From positions 310,001-374,000 of the forward strand of contig CALNWN010000004.1 in the NCBI GenBank assembly GCA_940746715.1: DNA of 64,000 nucleotides. Reading direction: 5' to 3'. Shown piece by piece: positions 50,606-60,620 of the stretch (positions are counted from its first letter, which is position 1; each line of letters opens with the position of its first letter). Under the pieces are notes generated by a model that saw nothing but the letters and a program-made list of their open reading frames with translations, did not search any database and had not been told where the DNA came from. The position numbers were made by a program, and so were the translations under genes. Origin of the DNA: an uncultured Paraburkholderia sp. (GTDB lineage: Bacteria; Pseudomonadota; Gammaproteobacteria; Burkholderiales; Burkholderiaceae).

Positions 50606-51189
50606 GGATGCCTGAGGTCAAAGACGGCCTGGTTTCGCAAGGCTTGTGCCCGGTGGGACGGTTGGCGGCCGGCCAACGTGTCGGCGTCATGCGGCGGACG
50701 ATATGGGGCTACGGTTTGCCCGGCGGCGTCACACGGTTGCCGGCGAGCCTGAACCGGCCAACCGAGCCAACGAAGCCCACGCCCGCGGCCCACGCCGCCG
50801 TACGTGCTGTCAGCTATTGTGCTCCGTCGTCCGGCTTCGCGCCGGCTCGCGATCCGCGCGCGAACCTTGCTGCAAGCCTGCATCGAGCCAGCACGCGCCC
50901 GACACTCGATACCCACCGGACAGCCGGCCAAAGCGCCGCCCTGCCGACGCCCGGCCCGCCGGGGTTTTTTCAGGTAGACACGCGCCGATAACCCGCTAAA
51001 ATTGCGCCCATTTTCCGGCGGCGCGGCTTGCGCTGTACCGTTTGCGCGACACTGCGGCATTTTTTTGGTCCGCGCAATAATTAATGGTAGTTTTCGGGTT
51101 TTTCAGGGGAGCCGCAGGCGCAGCATCGGCGTTGCATCGCGGCGTGCGTGAGGACGGCCGGCTCGGACCGGTCTGGATCGGAGAACGGA
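50606..51189. other. 584-bp gene-free stretch between divergent mntH and potF
   Basis: No coding sequence with a recognisable family lies here. The right end must hold the potF promoter; ATG 51190 follows GATCGGAGAACGGA. Near 50965 CCCGGC-CC-GCCGGG is followed by six T, which looks like a weak terminator for plus-strand transcription, but no gene precedes it. The left end should hold the mntH promoter. Confidence 0.4.
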
Positions 51190-52290
51190 ATGAAAAGACG
51201 GGTAGTGGGGCAAGTGGCTGCGCTGGTCTTGTGCGCGGCGCCGTGGCTGACGGCGGCAGCGAAAGATACGCGGCTCAACGTGTATAACTGGTCCGATTAC
51301 ATCGCCAAGGACACCATTCCGAACTTCACCAAGCAGACCGGCGTTCAGGTCAAGTACGACAACTACGACAGCGACGACACGCTGCAAGCCAAACTTCTGA
51401 CAGGCAATTCCGGTTACGACATCGTCGTGCCGACCAGCAATTACGCCGGCAAGCAGATCGCAGCAGGCATTTTCGCGCCGCTCGACAAGTCCAAGCTGCC
51501 CAACCTCAAGTATCTCGACCCGTCGCTGATGGCGCTCGTCGCCGGCGCGGATCCGGGCAACAAGTTCACGGTGCCCTGGGCCTACGGCACGACCGGGCTC
51601 GGCTACAACGTCACGAAAGCCCAGCAGATCCTCGGCAAGAACGTGCCGCTCGATAACTGGGACATCCTCTTCAAGCCGGAAAACATCTCGAAGCTGAAGG
51701 CCTGCGGCGTCTCCGTGCTGGACGCGCCGGACCAGATGTTCACCGCCGCGCTGCATTACATCGGCAAGGACTCGATGAGCACGAACCCGGCCGACTATCG
51801 CGCCGCGCTCGCCATGCTGAAGAAGATCCGTCCGTATATCACGCAGTTCAACTCGTCGGGCTATATAAACGATCTGGTCGGCAGCGACGTGTGCTTCGCG
51901 TACGGCTGGTCGGGCGACGTCGTGATCGCGAAACATCGCGCGCTCGAGGCGAAGAAGCCCTACAAGATCGAGTATTACATTCCGAAGGGTGGCGCGCCTG
52001 TGTGGTTCGACGTGATGGCGATTCCGAAAGACGCGAAGAACAAGGAAGCCGCGCTCGAGTGGATCAACTACATCGAAACGCCGCAAGTGCACGCCGCGAT
52101 CACCAACGCGGTCTACTATCCGAGCGCGAACCTCGAAGCGCGCAAGTACGTGGACAAGGACGTTGCCAACGATCCGGCCGTGTATCCGCCGCAAGACGTC
52201 ATCAAGACGCTGTTCCTGTTGAAGCCGCTGCCGCCCGAAGTGCAACGGCTGCAGACGCGGCTCTGGACCGAGTTCAAGTCCGGCCGCTGA
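51190..52290 (+). CDS. potF: Putrescine/spermidine-binding periplasmic protein PotF
   Basis: An intact 366-residue protein with a Sec leader (VAALVLCAAPWLTAAAKD). Polyamine-binding landmarks: LNVYNWSDYIAKDTIPNFTK, YDNYDSDDTLQAKLLTG, GYDIVVPTSNYAGKQI, VPWAYGTTGLGYNV and CFAYGWSGDVVIAKHRA, with Trp/Asp residues that clamp putrescine. It feeds the PotG/H/I importer encoded directly downstream. A GGAGA ribosome site precedes ATG 51190. Confidence 0.9.
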   Translation: MKRRVVGQVAALVLCAAPWLTAAAKDTRLNVYNWSDYIAKDTIPNFTKQTGVQVKYDNYDSDDTLQAKLLTGNSGYDIVVPTSNYAGKQIAAGIFAPLDKSKLPNLKYLDPSLMALVAGADPGNKFTVPWAYGTTGLGYNVTKAQQILGKNVPLDNWDILFKPENISKLKACGVSVLDAPDQMFTAALHYIGKDSMSTNPADYRAALAMLKKIRPYITQFNSSGYINDLVGSDVCFAYGWSGDVVIAKHRALEAKKPYKIEYYIPKGGAPVWFDVMAIPKDAKNKEAALEWINYIETPQVHAAITNAVYYPSANLEARKYVDKDVANDPAVYPPQDVIKTLFLLKPLPPEVQRLQTRLWTEFKSGR

Positions 52291-52325
52291 CCCGCGGCCG
52301 GAATGAACGGGTCGGCATCATCAAG

Positions 52326-52352
52326 AAGCCCTCGGTTGTTCACCGGGGGCTT
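52326..52352 (+). terminator. Hairpin between potF and potG
   Basis: AAGCCCTCGG (52326-52335) pairs with CCGGGGGCTT (52343-52352), ten pairs with one G-U, around TTGTTCA, followed by a short TTTG. It is well placed to thin transcription or protect the potF message, so that binding protein exceeds ATPase. Confidence 0.5.
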
Positions 52353-52383
52353 TGTTCGTCAAACGCCGGAGTAATGCATTGTG

Positions 52384-53547
52384 ATGAGTAGTGAGCAGTC
52401 GGGCGCGCTGGACCGGACGGCCGTGCCGCCCGCCGGCGCCAGCGCCGCGGTCAACGACGCAGCGGACAATTTCGTGCAGGTTGTCGACGTCGTGAAGAAG
52501 TTCGGCGAGACCGTGGCCGTGAAAGGGGTCAATCTGTCGGTCAAGAAGGGCGAGCTGTTCGCGCTGCTCGGCAGTTCCGGCTGCGGCAAGTCGACCTTGC
52601 TGCGCATGCTGGCGGGGCTCGAAACCGTGACCTCGGGCAGGATTCTGATCGACGGCGAAGATCTCGCGCAACTGCCGCCGTATCGGCGGCCGGTCAATAT
52701 GATGTTCCAGTCGTACGCGCTTTTCCCGCACATGACGGTCGAGTCGAACGTCGCCTTCGGTTTGAAGCAGGAGGGCGTGCCCAAGGCGGAACTGAAGGAG
52801 CGCGTGCAGACCGCGCTCGAACTCGTGCAAATGGGCCGCTTCGCAAAGCGCAAGCCGCATCAGCTCTCCGGCGGCCAGCAGCAGCGCGTGGCGCTGGCGC
52901 GCTCGCTGGTGAAGCGGCCGAAGCTGCTGCTCGACGAACCCATGTCCGCGCTCGACAAGCAGATCCGTCAGCGCACGCAGATCGAACTGGTGAACATTCT
53001 CGACAAAGTCGGCGTGACCTGCATCATGGTCACGCACGATCAGGAAGAAGCGATGACGATGGCGAGCCGCCTCGCGGTCATGAGCGAAGGCGAGATCGTG
53101 CAGCTCGGCACGCCGCACGAAGTGTATGAGTATCCGAACAGCCGCTTCTCGGCGGAGTTCATCGGCTCGACGAATCTGTTCGAAGGTCATACAGTCGAGG
53201 ACGAGCCCGATCACGTGTTCATCGAAACGCCCGATCTGACCTGCCGGCTCTATGTGAGCCACGGCATTACCGGTCCGCTCGGCATGCCGGTGACGATCTC
53301 GGTGCGGCCCGAGCGCATCGCGCTCACGCGCAAGCCGCCCGAAGGCGCGTTCAACTGGGGCAAGGGCGTCGTCTCCAATATCGCGTACATGGGCGGCTAC
53401 TCGCTGTATCACGTGAAGCTCGACGGCGGCAAGACCGTGATCGCCAACGTGACGAGCCTCGCGCTCACCGAAATCGATCCGCCCACGTGGGGCGACGAGG
53501 TATATGTGCGCTGGAGCGCATCGGCCGGCGTGGTGCTGACGTCATGA
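52384..53547 (+). CDS. potG: Polyamine ABC transporter ATPase PotG
   Basis: This 387-residue frame is open. It has Walker A LLGSSGCGKSTLL, Q-loop NMMFQSYALFPHM, signature HQLSGGQQQRVALARSLV, Walker B region KLLLDEPMSALDKQ, H-loop IMVTHDQEEAM and a C-terminal TOBE domain (VTISVRPERIAL). In the Walker B segment relatives have four Leu before Asp (KLLLLDEP); here only three CTG/CTC codons remain, an apparent one-codon contraction. Start ATG 52384, with GTG 52381 just before. The stop overlaps potH (ATGA). The ATPase energises putrescine uptake at the inner membrane. Confidence 0.88.
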   Translation: MSSEQSGALDRTAVPPAGASAAVNDAADNFVQVVDVVKKFGETVAVKGVNLSVKKGELFALLGSSGCGKSTLLRMLAGLETVTSGRILIDGEDLAQLPPYRRPVNMMFQSYALFPHMTVESNVAFGLKQEGVPKAELKERVQTALELVQMGRFAKRKPHQLSGGQQQRVALARSLVKRPKLLLDEPMSALDKQIRQRTQIELVNILDKVGVTCIMVTHDQEEAMTMASRLAVMSEGEIVQLGTPHEVYEYPNSRFSAEFIGSTNLFEGHTVEDEPDHVFIETPDLTCRLYVSHGITGPLGMPVTISVRPERIALTRKPPEGAFNWGKGVVSNIAYMGGYSLYHVKLDGGKTVIANVTSLALTEIDPPTWGDEVYVRWSASAGVVLTS

Positions 53548-54473
53548 GGCGCCCGTTCAATTTGTGGCTCGACTGGCCGGTGCGGCGCTTCAACCTGAGC
53601 GGGCGCACCGCGGTGGTGGCCGGCCCGTTCGTCTGGCTGCTGCTGTTTTTTCTGGTGCCGTTTCTGCTGGTCGTCAAGATCAGCTTTGCCGATTTGCAGC
53701 TTGGCATTCCGCCGTACACGGAGCTGACGAACTTCGCGGACGGCGCGCTCAGCATCAAGCTCGATCTGTCCCATTACGCGTTTCTCGTCACGGACAGCCT
53801 GTATTTCGCGACCTATGTGAATTCGGTAGTCGTGGCGGCGATTTCGACGCTGCTGTGCCTGCTGATCGGCTATCCGATGGCGTATTACATAGCGCGTTCG
53901 AACCCGGCGCGCCGTAATCTGCTGATGATGGCGGTGATGCTTCCGTTCTGGACGTCGTTCCTGATTCGCGTGTACGCGTGGATCGGCATTCTGAAAAACA
54001 ACGGGCTACTGAATAATTTTCTCATGTCGGTGGGGCTGATTCATTCGCCGATCGAGCTGTATCACACGAATACCGCCGTTTATATCGGCATGGTGTATTC
54101 GTATCTGCCGTTTCTCGTCATGCCGCTCTACGCGCATCTCGTGAAAATGGACATGACTCTGCTGGAAGCCGCTTACGATCTCGGCGCAAAGCCGTGGAAA
54201 GCCTTCTGGCAGATCACTTTGCCGCTTTCGAAGAACGGCATTATCGCGGGTTGTCTGCTGGTATTTATTCCGGCGGTAGGCGAGTACGTGATTCCGGAAT
54301 TGCTCGGCGGCGCGAATACGCTGATGATCGGCCGCGTGATGTGGAACGAGTTCTTCGATAATGCCGATTGGCCGATGGCTTCGGCCGTGACGTGTGCGAT
54401 GGTATTGCTGCTGTTGGTGCCGATGGCGTTTTTCCAGTATGCGCAGGCGAAGGCGATGGAGGAAAGACGCTGA
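53544..54473 (+). CDS. potH: Polyamine ABC permease PotH
   Basis: An intact 309-residue inner-membrane protein. After a cytosolic start come about six helices, including VWLLLFFLVPFLLVVKISFA, with the binding-protein-dependent EAA loop LLEAAYDLGAKPWKAFWQIT before the last two helices and TLMIGRVMWNEFFDNADWPM near the end. ATG 53544 overlaps the potG stop, and its own TGA (54471-54473) overlaps the potI ATG. It forms the channel with PotI. Confidence 0.92.
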   Translation: MRRPFNLWLDWPVRRFNLSGRTAVVAGPFVWLLLFFLVPFLLVVKISFADLQLGIPPYTELTNFADGALSIKLDLSHYAFLVTDSLYFATYVNSVVVAAISTLLCLLIGYPMAYYIARSNPARRNLLMMAVMLPFWTSFLIRVYAWIGILKNNGLLNNFLMSVGLIHSPIELYHTNTAVYIGMVYSYLPFLVMPLYAHLVKMDMTLLEAAYDLGAKPWKAFWQITLPLSKNGIIAGCLLVFIPAVGEYVIPELLGGANTLMIGRVMWNEFFDNADWPMASAVTCAMVLLLLVPMAFFQYAQAKAMEERR

Positions 54474-55291
54474 TGAAGCCGAACCGGATTCTGCAGTTCA
54501 CCGCCTTGGCATTGGGCTTTCTGTTTCTGTATGTGCCGATTGTCAGCCTGATCGTCTATTCGTTCAACGAATCGCAGCTCGTTACCGTCTGGACACGTTT
54601 TTCGACACGCTGGTATGCGGCGCTGCTGCACGACGACGAACTGATTGCCGCCGCCTGGCTTTCGTTGAGGGTGGCCGTGCTGACGGCGTTTGCGTCGGTG
54701 ATTATCGGCACATGGGCGGGTTTTGTGCTCGCGCGCATGGGGCGTTTTCGCGGTTTCACGCTGTATACCGGCATGATCAACGCGCCGCTTGTGATTCCCG
54801 AGGTTATTCAGGGTATATCGCTGCTCTTGCTGTTCATCGAAATGGCGAAATGGCTCGGCTGGCCGGCGGGGCGCGGCATTTTCACGATCTGGATCGGCCA
54901 CGTGATGCTGTGCATTTCGTACGTGGCGATTATCGTGCAATCGCGCGTGAAGGAATTGCATCCTTCGCTCGAGGAAGCTGCGCTCGATCTCGGCGCGACG
55001 CCGCTGCGCGTCTTTTTCTCGATCACCTTGCCGTTGATTCCCTAGGCGCTCGTGTCGGGGTGGCTGCTGTCTTTTACCCTGTCGATCGACGATCTGGTGT
55101 TGTCCGCATTCCTGTCGGGGCCTGGATCGACGACATTGCCGCTCGTGGTGTTCTCGCGCGTCAGGTTGGGCTTGAATCCCGAGATGAACGCGTTGGCCAC
55201 CTTGTTTATTGCGGTCGTAACTGTCGGAGTAATTGCGGTGAATTACTTCATGCAGCGGGCCGAGAGAAAAAAGATGGGCGTGATGGCGTGA
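54473..55291 (+). pseudogene. potI: Polyamine ABC permease PotI, interrupted by an amber codon
   Basis: ATG 54473 starts a normal PotI: LGFLFLYVPIVSLIVYSFNE, GMINAPLVIPEVIQGISLLL and the EAA loop LEEAALDLGATPLRVFFSIT. At codon 191 the text reads LPLIP-TAG-ALVSGWLL (TAG at 55043-55045), where Gln (CAG) is expected. The frame is otherwise undamaged to TGA 55291 (SFTLSIDDLVLSAFLSGPGS, NYFMQRAERKK). The truncated protein would lose the last two helices, so uptake through PotGHI should fail unless the amber is suppressed. Confidence 0.88.
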
Positions 55292-55358
55292 GTTTGATGA
55301 GGCCTTTCCTTGATGTCCGCGTTGAAATGAAGGAAAGGCCGACGATTTAAAAATAGCC

Positions 55359-56748
55359 CTAAACCCGGTAGCCAATTCTGACGCCGCCCCAATGCCGGCC
55401 CTGCACAAAAATCGGCGCGGACGCATCCTTCATCAAAACAAACTCTCCGCCGCCCATATCGCGCCGATACGTTTGCAGCAGAAACTTCTTGGTATGCGAG
55501 CCGGCGGCAAGCCCGGTCCGGTCGTTGAACATGCGCCGGTTGCGGCAATTCGCCATATTCCACACCACATCGTCACGCTGCGGCAAAGAAAACTTGAGAT
55601 TGTGCGTCGGCAGATAACCGCGCACGTCGATCGCCGCGCAGAATGCGACTCGCGGATCCAGGTCCAGTAACGGTTCCTGAATCGCCGGGAGGACGCGGTC
55701 GGTGAAAGCCGTGAAGCGCGTCATGAACTGCTGCGGATTGCTGCCTGGCACGGGCACATAGTGTTGATCGAAGAGATCGTCGAGCGAAATTTCGCCGCGC
55801 GACAGCCGCCTCGAACGCCTTGCTCACCGCCGCGGCCGCGTCCTGCACGGCCTCGATAAAGCGCGTGTCCGCGGTTTCCACGCCTGCCGCCGCGGTCAAC
55901 TCGATCAGGGTCTCCGAGACGCCGAGCAGATTGCCGAGCCGATCCTTGGCCTGCACGAAGTTTTCACTCGAATCTTCGACGCCGCTCGCCATGTCCAGCA
56001 CCTGCGCCTCGAGTCCGCCGCATTGCGATTCGATCTCGCCGGTCAGGGCGGCAATCTGCTCGGCCTCGTTGTTCAGATGCGCGATGGCGTCGCCCGTCGC
56101 ATGCACGACCTCGCCGATCTTGCGCGTGCCCTCGCGCACCCGATGCGCTCGCTCCGTGTTCACCGAACCTTCGTTGATCAGTTGCTCGGTCTGCTGCGTG
56201 AGCTGCGCGAGCGTCGCCTCGATCTGGCCCGTCGCCTGCGCGGTTTTCGCCGACAGGTTCTTCACCTCGGCCGCCACCACGGCGAAGCTGCGCCCGGATT
56301 CGCCGGCGCGTGCGGCTTCGATCGCTGCGTTCAGCGCGAGCAGATGTGTTTGCCGCGCGATCAGCGAGATTTCCTCAGAGACGCGGCTGACATGGGCCAG
56401 CGCGCTGCGCAGCGCGCCGATCTGACTTTCGATCACCGTCAAGCCTTCCACCAGCCCGTGGATGTCGGCGAGCGACGCCTGCACGCCGGTCGCCGCCTGC
56501 GCCGACACGTCGCGCATGCCGCGCATGCCGCGCGCGGCAGTTGCTATCCGGTGATTGCCCGCGAGCGTCTGCGCGGCCGACTCGCGCAGGGCACGGCACA
56601 CCTCCGCCTGATGCTGGACGCGCGTGGCGACTTCATCGACGTGGCCTGACACATCGCAGATTTCGATACCCAGTTTGCCCGCCTGCGCGGCGATATCGCC
56701 GACCACCCCTTGTGAACGGGCCGGCCGCCGAAAGCTGAAACGCGACAT
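55359..56748 (-). pseudogene. Soluble chemoreceptor-like protein, one frameshift
   Basis: ATG 56748 (MSRFSFRRPARSQGVVGDIA) follows AAGGAGACGTTC. No membrane helix is present. The methyl-accepting signalling domain is clear: ISLIARQTHLLALNAAIEAA, RAGESGRSFAVVAAEVKNLS. After a frame change near 55805 a C-terminal domain follows (GEISLDDLFDQHYVPVPGSN, AFCAAIDVRGYLPTHNLKFS, NCRNRRMFNDRTGLAAGSHT), of the kind found in cytosolic MCP-like proteins with a Cache/PAS-like tail. It probably sensed a cytoplasmic signal. Confidence 0.75.
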
Positions 56749-56946
56749 GAACGTCTCCTTGATGACGCTAGCAACGCTGCCGCAGCGCACTCATCGCGCG
56801 CGAACACAGCGTCTTCTCGATGCGTTTACGGCTCGCTTTCGGCCGACTTGATACGGGGTATCCCGCAGTCGTTATCATGTGCGCTCCGGCGCCGCGGCCG
56901 ACCTGAAGAGGCGAGCCGCCGCGGCCATTCCCGAGCAACGGTAACG

Positions 56947-57066
56947 ATGATCGAATCTTTCGCGCGCGTTTCGGGCTGGCAACAGCTCTATCATCTGTGG
57001 CAGCTGATCGTCATGCTCTGCCAATTTCTCTGGAGCCTGCTGCGGTTTCTCGGAGGCGGCGGCTAG
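56947..57066 (+). CDS. Possible small membrane peptide
   Basis: ATG 56947 gives a 39-residue peptide, MIESFARVSGWQQLYHLWQL followed by IVMLCQFLWSLLRFLGGGG, with one hydrophobic, Trp-rich helix. It lies alone between two minus-strand genes. No ribosome site stands out and no family is known to me. It could be a chance frame. Confidence 0.3.
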   Translation: MIESFARVSGWQQLYHLWQLIVMLCQFLWSLLRFLGGGG

Positions 57067-57120
57067 CGCGCGTCTTGACGCCCCGAGGTCCACTTTCGCG
57101 CCAGCGCGCGGCGCGCGCCT

Positions 57121-58107
57121 TCATCCCGCCAGCGCAGGGACAGCGGTTTTCCCCGCGTCCGTGCCGAGAAACGCGCGCAGGTCGGCCAGCACGCGCTCGG
57201 GCGCTTCCTCCATCGGAATATGACCGAGGCCCGGATACATGACCGACTTTGCGCCGGGAATGCGCTGGGTGAATTCAGCGGCGTGCGCAGTCGGAATCCA
57301 GCGGTCCTTCGCGCCCCACAGCACGAGCGTCGGGACCGTCAGCATGCTGAGCACATTCGTGTCCAGTTCGGCGAAGTCGAGCGTCGGCACCATTTTGCCG
57401 ATCGCGGTGCGCGTGCCTTCGCCGTGAAAGAACTCGACGTAGCGCCGCAACGTGAGCGCGTCGATTTTGCGCGGATCGCCATACACGTTGCGCACCGCGC
57501 TTTTGATGATCGCCTCGGGCAGCCAGCGCGGCGAACTCGCGCGAACCAGCGCGCTGTTGAAGAGGCCGATGTAGATGGGAAGCCGCATCGGAAAGCCCGC
57601 GGAGTCGATCAGCACAAGCCGCTCGACGGCCTTGCGATGCCTCACCGCGTAGTCCAACGAAATCAACCCGCCGAGCGAATTGCCGATGAAGGTCGCTCGC
57701 GCAATGCCGAGCGCCTGCAAGAAGGTGTCGATGAAACGCCGGTAGGTCGGCAGGTTCATCGTTTCGATCGCGCCCGTGCTCGAGCGCAGCGGACCTGTCA
57801 CACCGAACGGCGGCAGGTCGAGACGGATCACGCGGTAAGCGTGCTTGAGTTCATCCGCGACACGGTCCCATGTGTGCAGCGACGACGCGAAACCGTGAAT
57901 CATCACGATGCCGCCGCCCTGATCGCTGCCTTCGTCGACGTAATGCACGTCGGCGCCCATGATGCGGATGAATTTCGAGCCGCTTTGCGTATAGCGCCGC
58001 CGCAACTCGTCGCGCGGTACGCTCGTGATGCCGAGCCGCGCGGCGAGCGGGCGGGGTGGCAGCGGCGCAGTGGAGCTATTCGACGACCCACATTCGATGC
58101 TTGCCAT
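57121..58107 (-). CDS. Alpha/beta hydrolase
   Basis: An intact 328-residue protein starting at ATG 58107 after AAGGGAGACAAAAAC. Landmarks: MIHGFASSLHTWDRVADELK (oxyanion region), nucleophile Ser in TFIGNSLGGLISLDYAVRH, the acid in LVLWGAKDRWIPTAHAAEF and the His in YPGLGHIPMEEAPERVLADL. It belongs to the esterase/epoxide-hydrolase-like superfamily; the substrate is unknown. It lies just downstream of a Baeyer-Villiger-type monooxygenase on the same strand, a pairing seen where an ester made by the oxygenase is then hydrolysed. That link is inferred. Confidence 0.85.
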   Translation of the reverse strand: MASIECGSSNSSTAPLPPRPLAARLGITSVPRDELRRRYTQSGSKFIRIMGADVHYVDEGSDQGGGIVMIHGFASSLHTWDRVADELKHAYRVIRLDLPPFGVTGPLRSSTGAIETMNLPTYRRFIDTFLQALGIARATFIGNSLGGLISLDYAVRHRKAVERLVLIDSAGFPMRLPIYIGLFNSALVRASSPRWLPEAIIKSAVRNVYGDPRKIDALTLRRYVEFFHGEGTRTAIGKMVPTLDFAELDTNVLSMLTVPTLVLWGAKDRWIPTAHAAEFTQRIPGAKSVMYPGLGHIPMEEAPERVLADLRAFLGTDAGKTAVPALAG

Positions 58108-58203
58108 GTTTTTGTCTCCCTTGTTATTTGAATCAGAGTCCTGATAGAAATGCGAATGGACGTGCAACCGGACCACTCGAAACCGGTACTTCCGGCCGCC
58201 CCA

Positions 58204-59657
58204 TCAAGGCAAAAAGCGATAGTCGCCCGGCCACAGCGCGGTGACTTTGCCGCTTTGCGTCTGATACCAGCTATGGCAGCCGCTGGACCACACCGAGCAC
58301 CGCATGTCCTTTTGCAGGCGCGCGTTGTAGCCGCGTTGCACGTCGGGCCGCAGGTTCATCGCGCGCGCGTTGCGCTCGCGCAGCACCCGCAGGCAATCGG
58401 CGATGTACTGCACTTGCGACTCGATCATGTAGATCATCGAGTTGTGGCCGAGCCCGGTGTTCGGCCCGACGATCATGAAGAAGTTGGGAAAGTCGGCGAC
58501 GCTTACGCCGAGGCAGGCTTCCGGGCCGTCGCGCAGCCACAGCGCGCCGAGGTCCGCGCCGCCGACGCCCGTCACCTCGAAGGGCGGGCGCACGCCGTTG
58601 ACCTGAAAGCCTGTGCCACAAAGATCGCATCTACGGCATGATGCGCGCCGTCCTGCGTGACGATACCGTCCGCGACGATTTCGCGGATGCCGCTAGTAAT
58701 CACATTCACGTTGGGTTCAACCAGCGCGCGATAGTAGTTGCTCGACAGCAGCACGCGTTTGCAGCCGAGGCGGTAGTTCGGCGTGAGCTTGGCGCGCAGC
58801 TCCGGGTCTGTCACGCGCCGGCGCAGATAGCTCGTGCACAGCTTCATCGGCCGCTTCATGAGTTGCGGAGTCCTGATGAATGCAATGGCCTGTGACTCGA
58901 GCTTCCAGTAGATCGCGCTGCGCACGAACCGCTGCGTGAAAGGCAGGTGCTCGAAAAGCCAGCGCGCGCGGGCCGATGGGCTTATCCGGCTTCGGCATGA
59001 TCCACGGCGCCGTGCGCTGGAACAGATCGAGCCGTGCGACCTGCGGCTGGATTTGCGGCACGAACTGGATTGCGCTCGCACCCGTGCCGATGACGGCGAC
59101 ATGCTTGCCTTCCAGCGCATACGCGTGGTCCCAGCGCGCGGAATGGAACAGCTTGCCTTTTTGAAGCTGTCGAGACCGGGAATGCCGGGCATAGCAGGGC
59201 GCGACAGCGGACCGCTCGCACCGATCAATACGTCGGCTTCGATGTGCTCGCGCGCCCCGCCCGCATCGAGCTCGATTTGCCACACATGACGCGCTTCGTC
59301 GAAGCGCGCGGCCACCACGCGCGTGTTGCAACGCACGTACGCGTCTACGCCGTACTTGCGCGCGCAATGCTTCAGGTAAGCGAAAATTTCGGCCTGGCCG
59401 CTGAATACGCGCAACCACGCTGGGTTCGGTTCGAATGAAAACGAATAAAGATGCGAGGGCACGTCGCAACCGGCGCCCGGATAGGTATTGTCGCGCCACG
59501 TGCCGCCGATATCCGCGGCGGCTTCATAGATCGTGAAGGACGTGATGCCCATTGTTTGCAGCCGCACGGCCATGCCGATGCCGGAGAAGCCGCTTCCCAC
59601 GATCGCAATGCGGGGCGTGACGGCTCGTGGGGATTCGGCGGATAAAGCGGATGTCAC
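58204..59657 (-). pseudogene. Flavin-containing (Baeyer-Villiger type) monooxygenase, multiply frameshifted
   Basis: GTG 59657 is preferred because CAGGAGACCGAC precedes it; TTG 59672 is an alternative. Parts: FAD motif [38 protein letters not shown] with the GG(T/V)W element, NADPH motif [34 protein letters not shown] and the end NFFMIVGPNTGLGHNSMIYM. Frames change near 59165, 58975 and 58620. The last break hits the ATGF segment. It would oxidise a ketone to an ester with NADPH and oxygen. Confidence 0.8.
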
Positions 59658-59839
59658 GTCGGTCTCCTGCAAAGGGTTCGGGCGCTGTCGGCGCGCACGG
59701 CAGGCAGCTTAGCCGTCGACGGTAGCCGCTCAAACGTAACGCGCAGAGTAGACAACTGTACACATCGCGTCAAGATCGTTTAGAGTACCTTTATTAAACG
59801 CGCGTCCCGCGCGGTGATTCAAATTCCACCATCAAGGCC

Positions 59840-60529
59840 ATGAGATCGGTATTGGAAGGAGCTCGAAAGCCGGAGCCCGACACAGCGGGCGCGCACGAGT
59901 TGCCGGCGGGCAAGCGCAAACTGATCGAGGCGGCTTTGCGCCTGACCGCGGGCGGACGCAGCTTCGCGAGTCTCGGCCTGCGCGAGCTCGCGCGTGAGGC
60001 AGGCCTGAATCCGAACACGCTCTACCGTCATTTCGACACGCTCGACGATCTCGCGCGCGAAGCGGTCGACTCCGTCAGCCGGCGCTTGCGGCCCATGCTG
60101 CGCCGCGAGCGCCGGCTCGCCGCGCACGACGAGCCGCATAGCGTGCCGCGGCGCGCGTGCGTTGCGTTCTTCGTGTTTGCGTTGGAAAACCGCGAGGCGT
60201 TCCTGAGCGCGTTGGCGGAATATCACGGCACGTCGCCCGCGTTGCGCGAGGCGGTGCGCGCGACGCTTCACGCGGTGTCGGCGGAAATGGCCGACGACGT
60301 CGTGCAATTGCAGCTCATGGCGGCACTTCCGCGGAATGTCGTCGATGAAGTCTGCACGCAGGTCGTGCTGCAACTGTTTCATCTGTCCGCGGAGTACCTG
60401 GATGCCGACGCTGCACGCCGCGACGCGCTCGTCGACTATGCCGAGCGTTTTATCGTGCGGCTCTTTGCCGGCTCGGTGCTGCTCGCGCAGCATGAAGAGG
60501 AGCGGGCGCCGGTTTCGCGGCGAGCGTGA
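59840..60529 (+). CDS. TetR-family regulator divergent from the monooxygenase
   Basis: An intact 229-residue protein. Helix-turn-helix: KRKLIEAALRLTAGGRSFAS, LGLRELAREAGLNPNTLYRH and FDTLDDLAREAV, which resembles FabR-type TetRs. The C-terminal effector domain has no recognised ligand. It is transcribed away from the monooxygenase/hydrolase pair, the usual arrangement for a local repressor. The shared 180-bp interval is AT-richer around 59760-59810. A terminator follows its stop. Confidence 0.82.
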   Translation: MRSVLEGARKPEPDTAGAHELPAGKRKLIEAALRLTAGGRSFASLGLRELAREAGLNPNTLYRHFDTLDDLAREAVDSVSRRLRPMLRRERRLAAHDEPHSVPRRACVAFFVFALENREAFLSALAEYHGTSPALREAVRATLHAVSAEMADDVVQLQLMAALPRNVVDEVCTQVVLQLFHLSAEYLDADAARRDALVDYAERFIVRLFAGSVLLAQHEEERAPVSRRA

Positions 60530-60549
60530 TGGGCTGAACGTGCAGGCAA

Positions 60550-60580
60550 AAAAACAGGCTCCGTGGCGGAGCCTGTTTTT
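60550..60580. terminator. Bidirectional rho-independent terminator
   Basis: A 14-bp perfect stem (AAAAACAGGCTCCG / CGGAGCCTGTTTTT) with a TGG loop lies between the convergent TetR and TPR genes. A/T runs on both sides make it work in both directions. Confidence 0.93.
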
Positions 60581-60620
60581 TGTCCATGTCAATGCGTGGT
60601 TTGAGCAAGTGCGCGAAAAC

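Noticed and set aside
50955..50980. CCCGGC-CC-GCCGGG plus T6 as a terminator
   Set aside because: The two-base loop is too tight and no plus-strand gene lies upstream to terminate.
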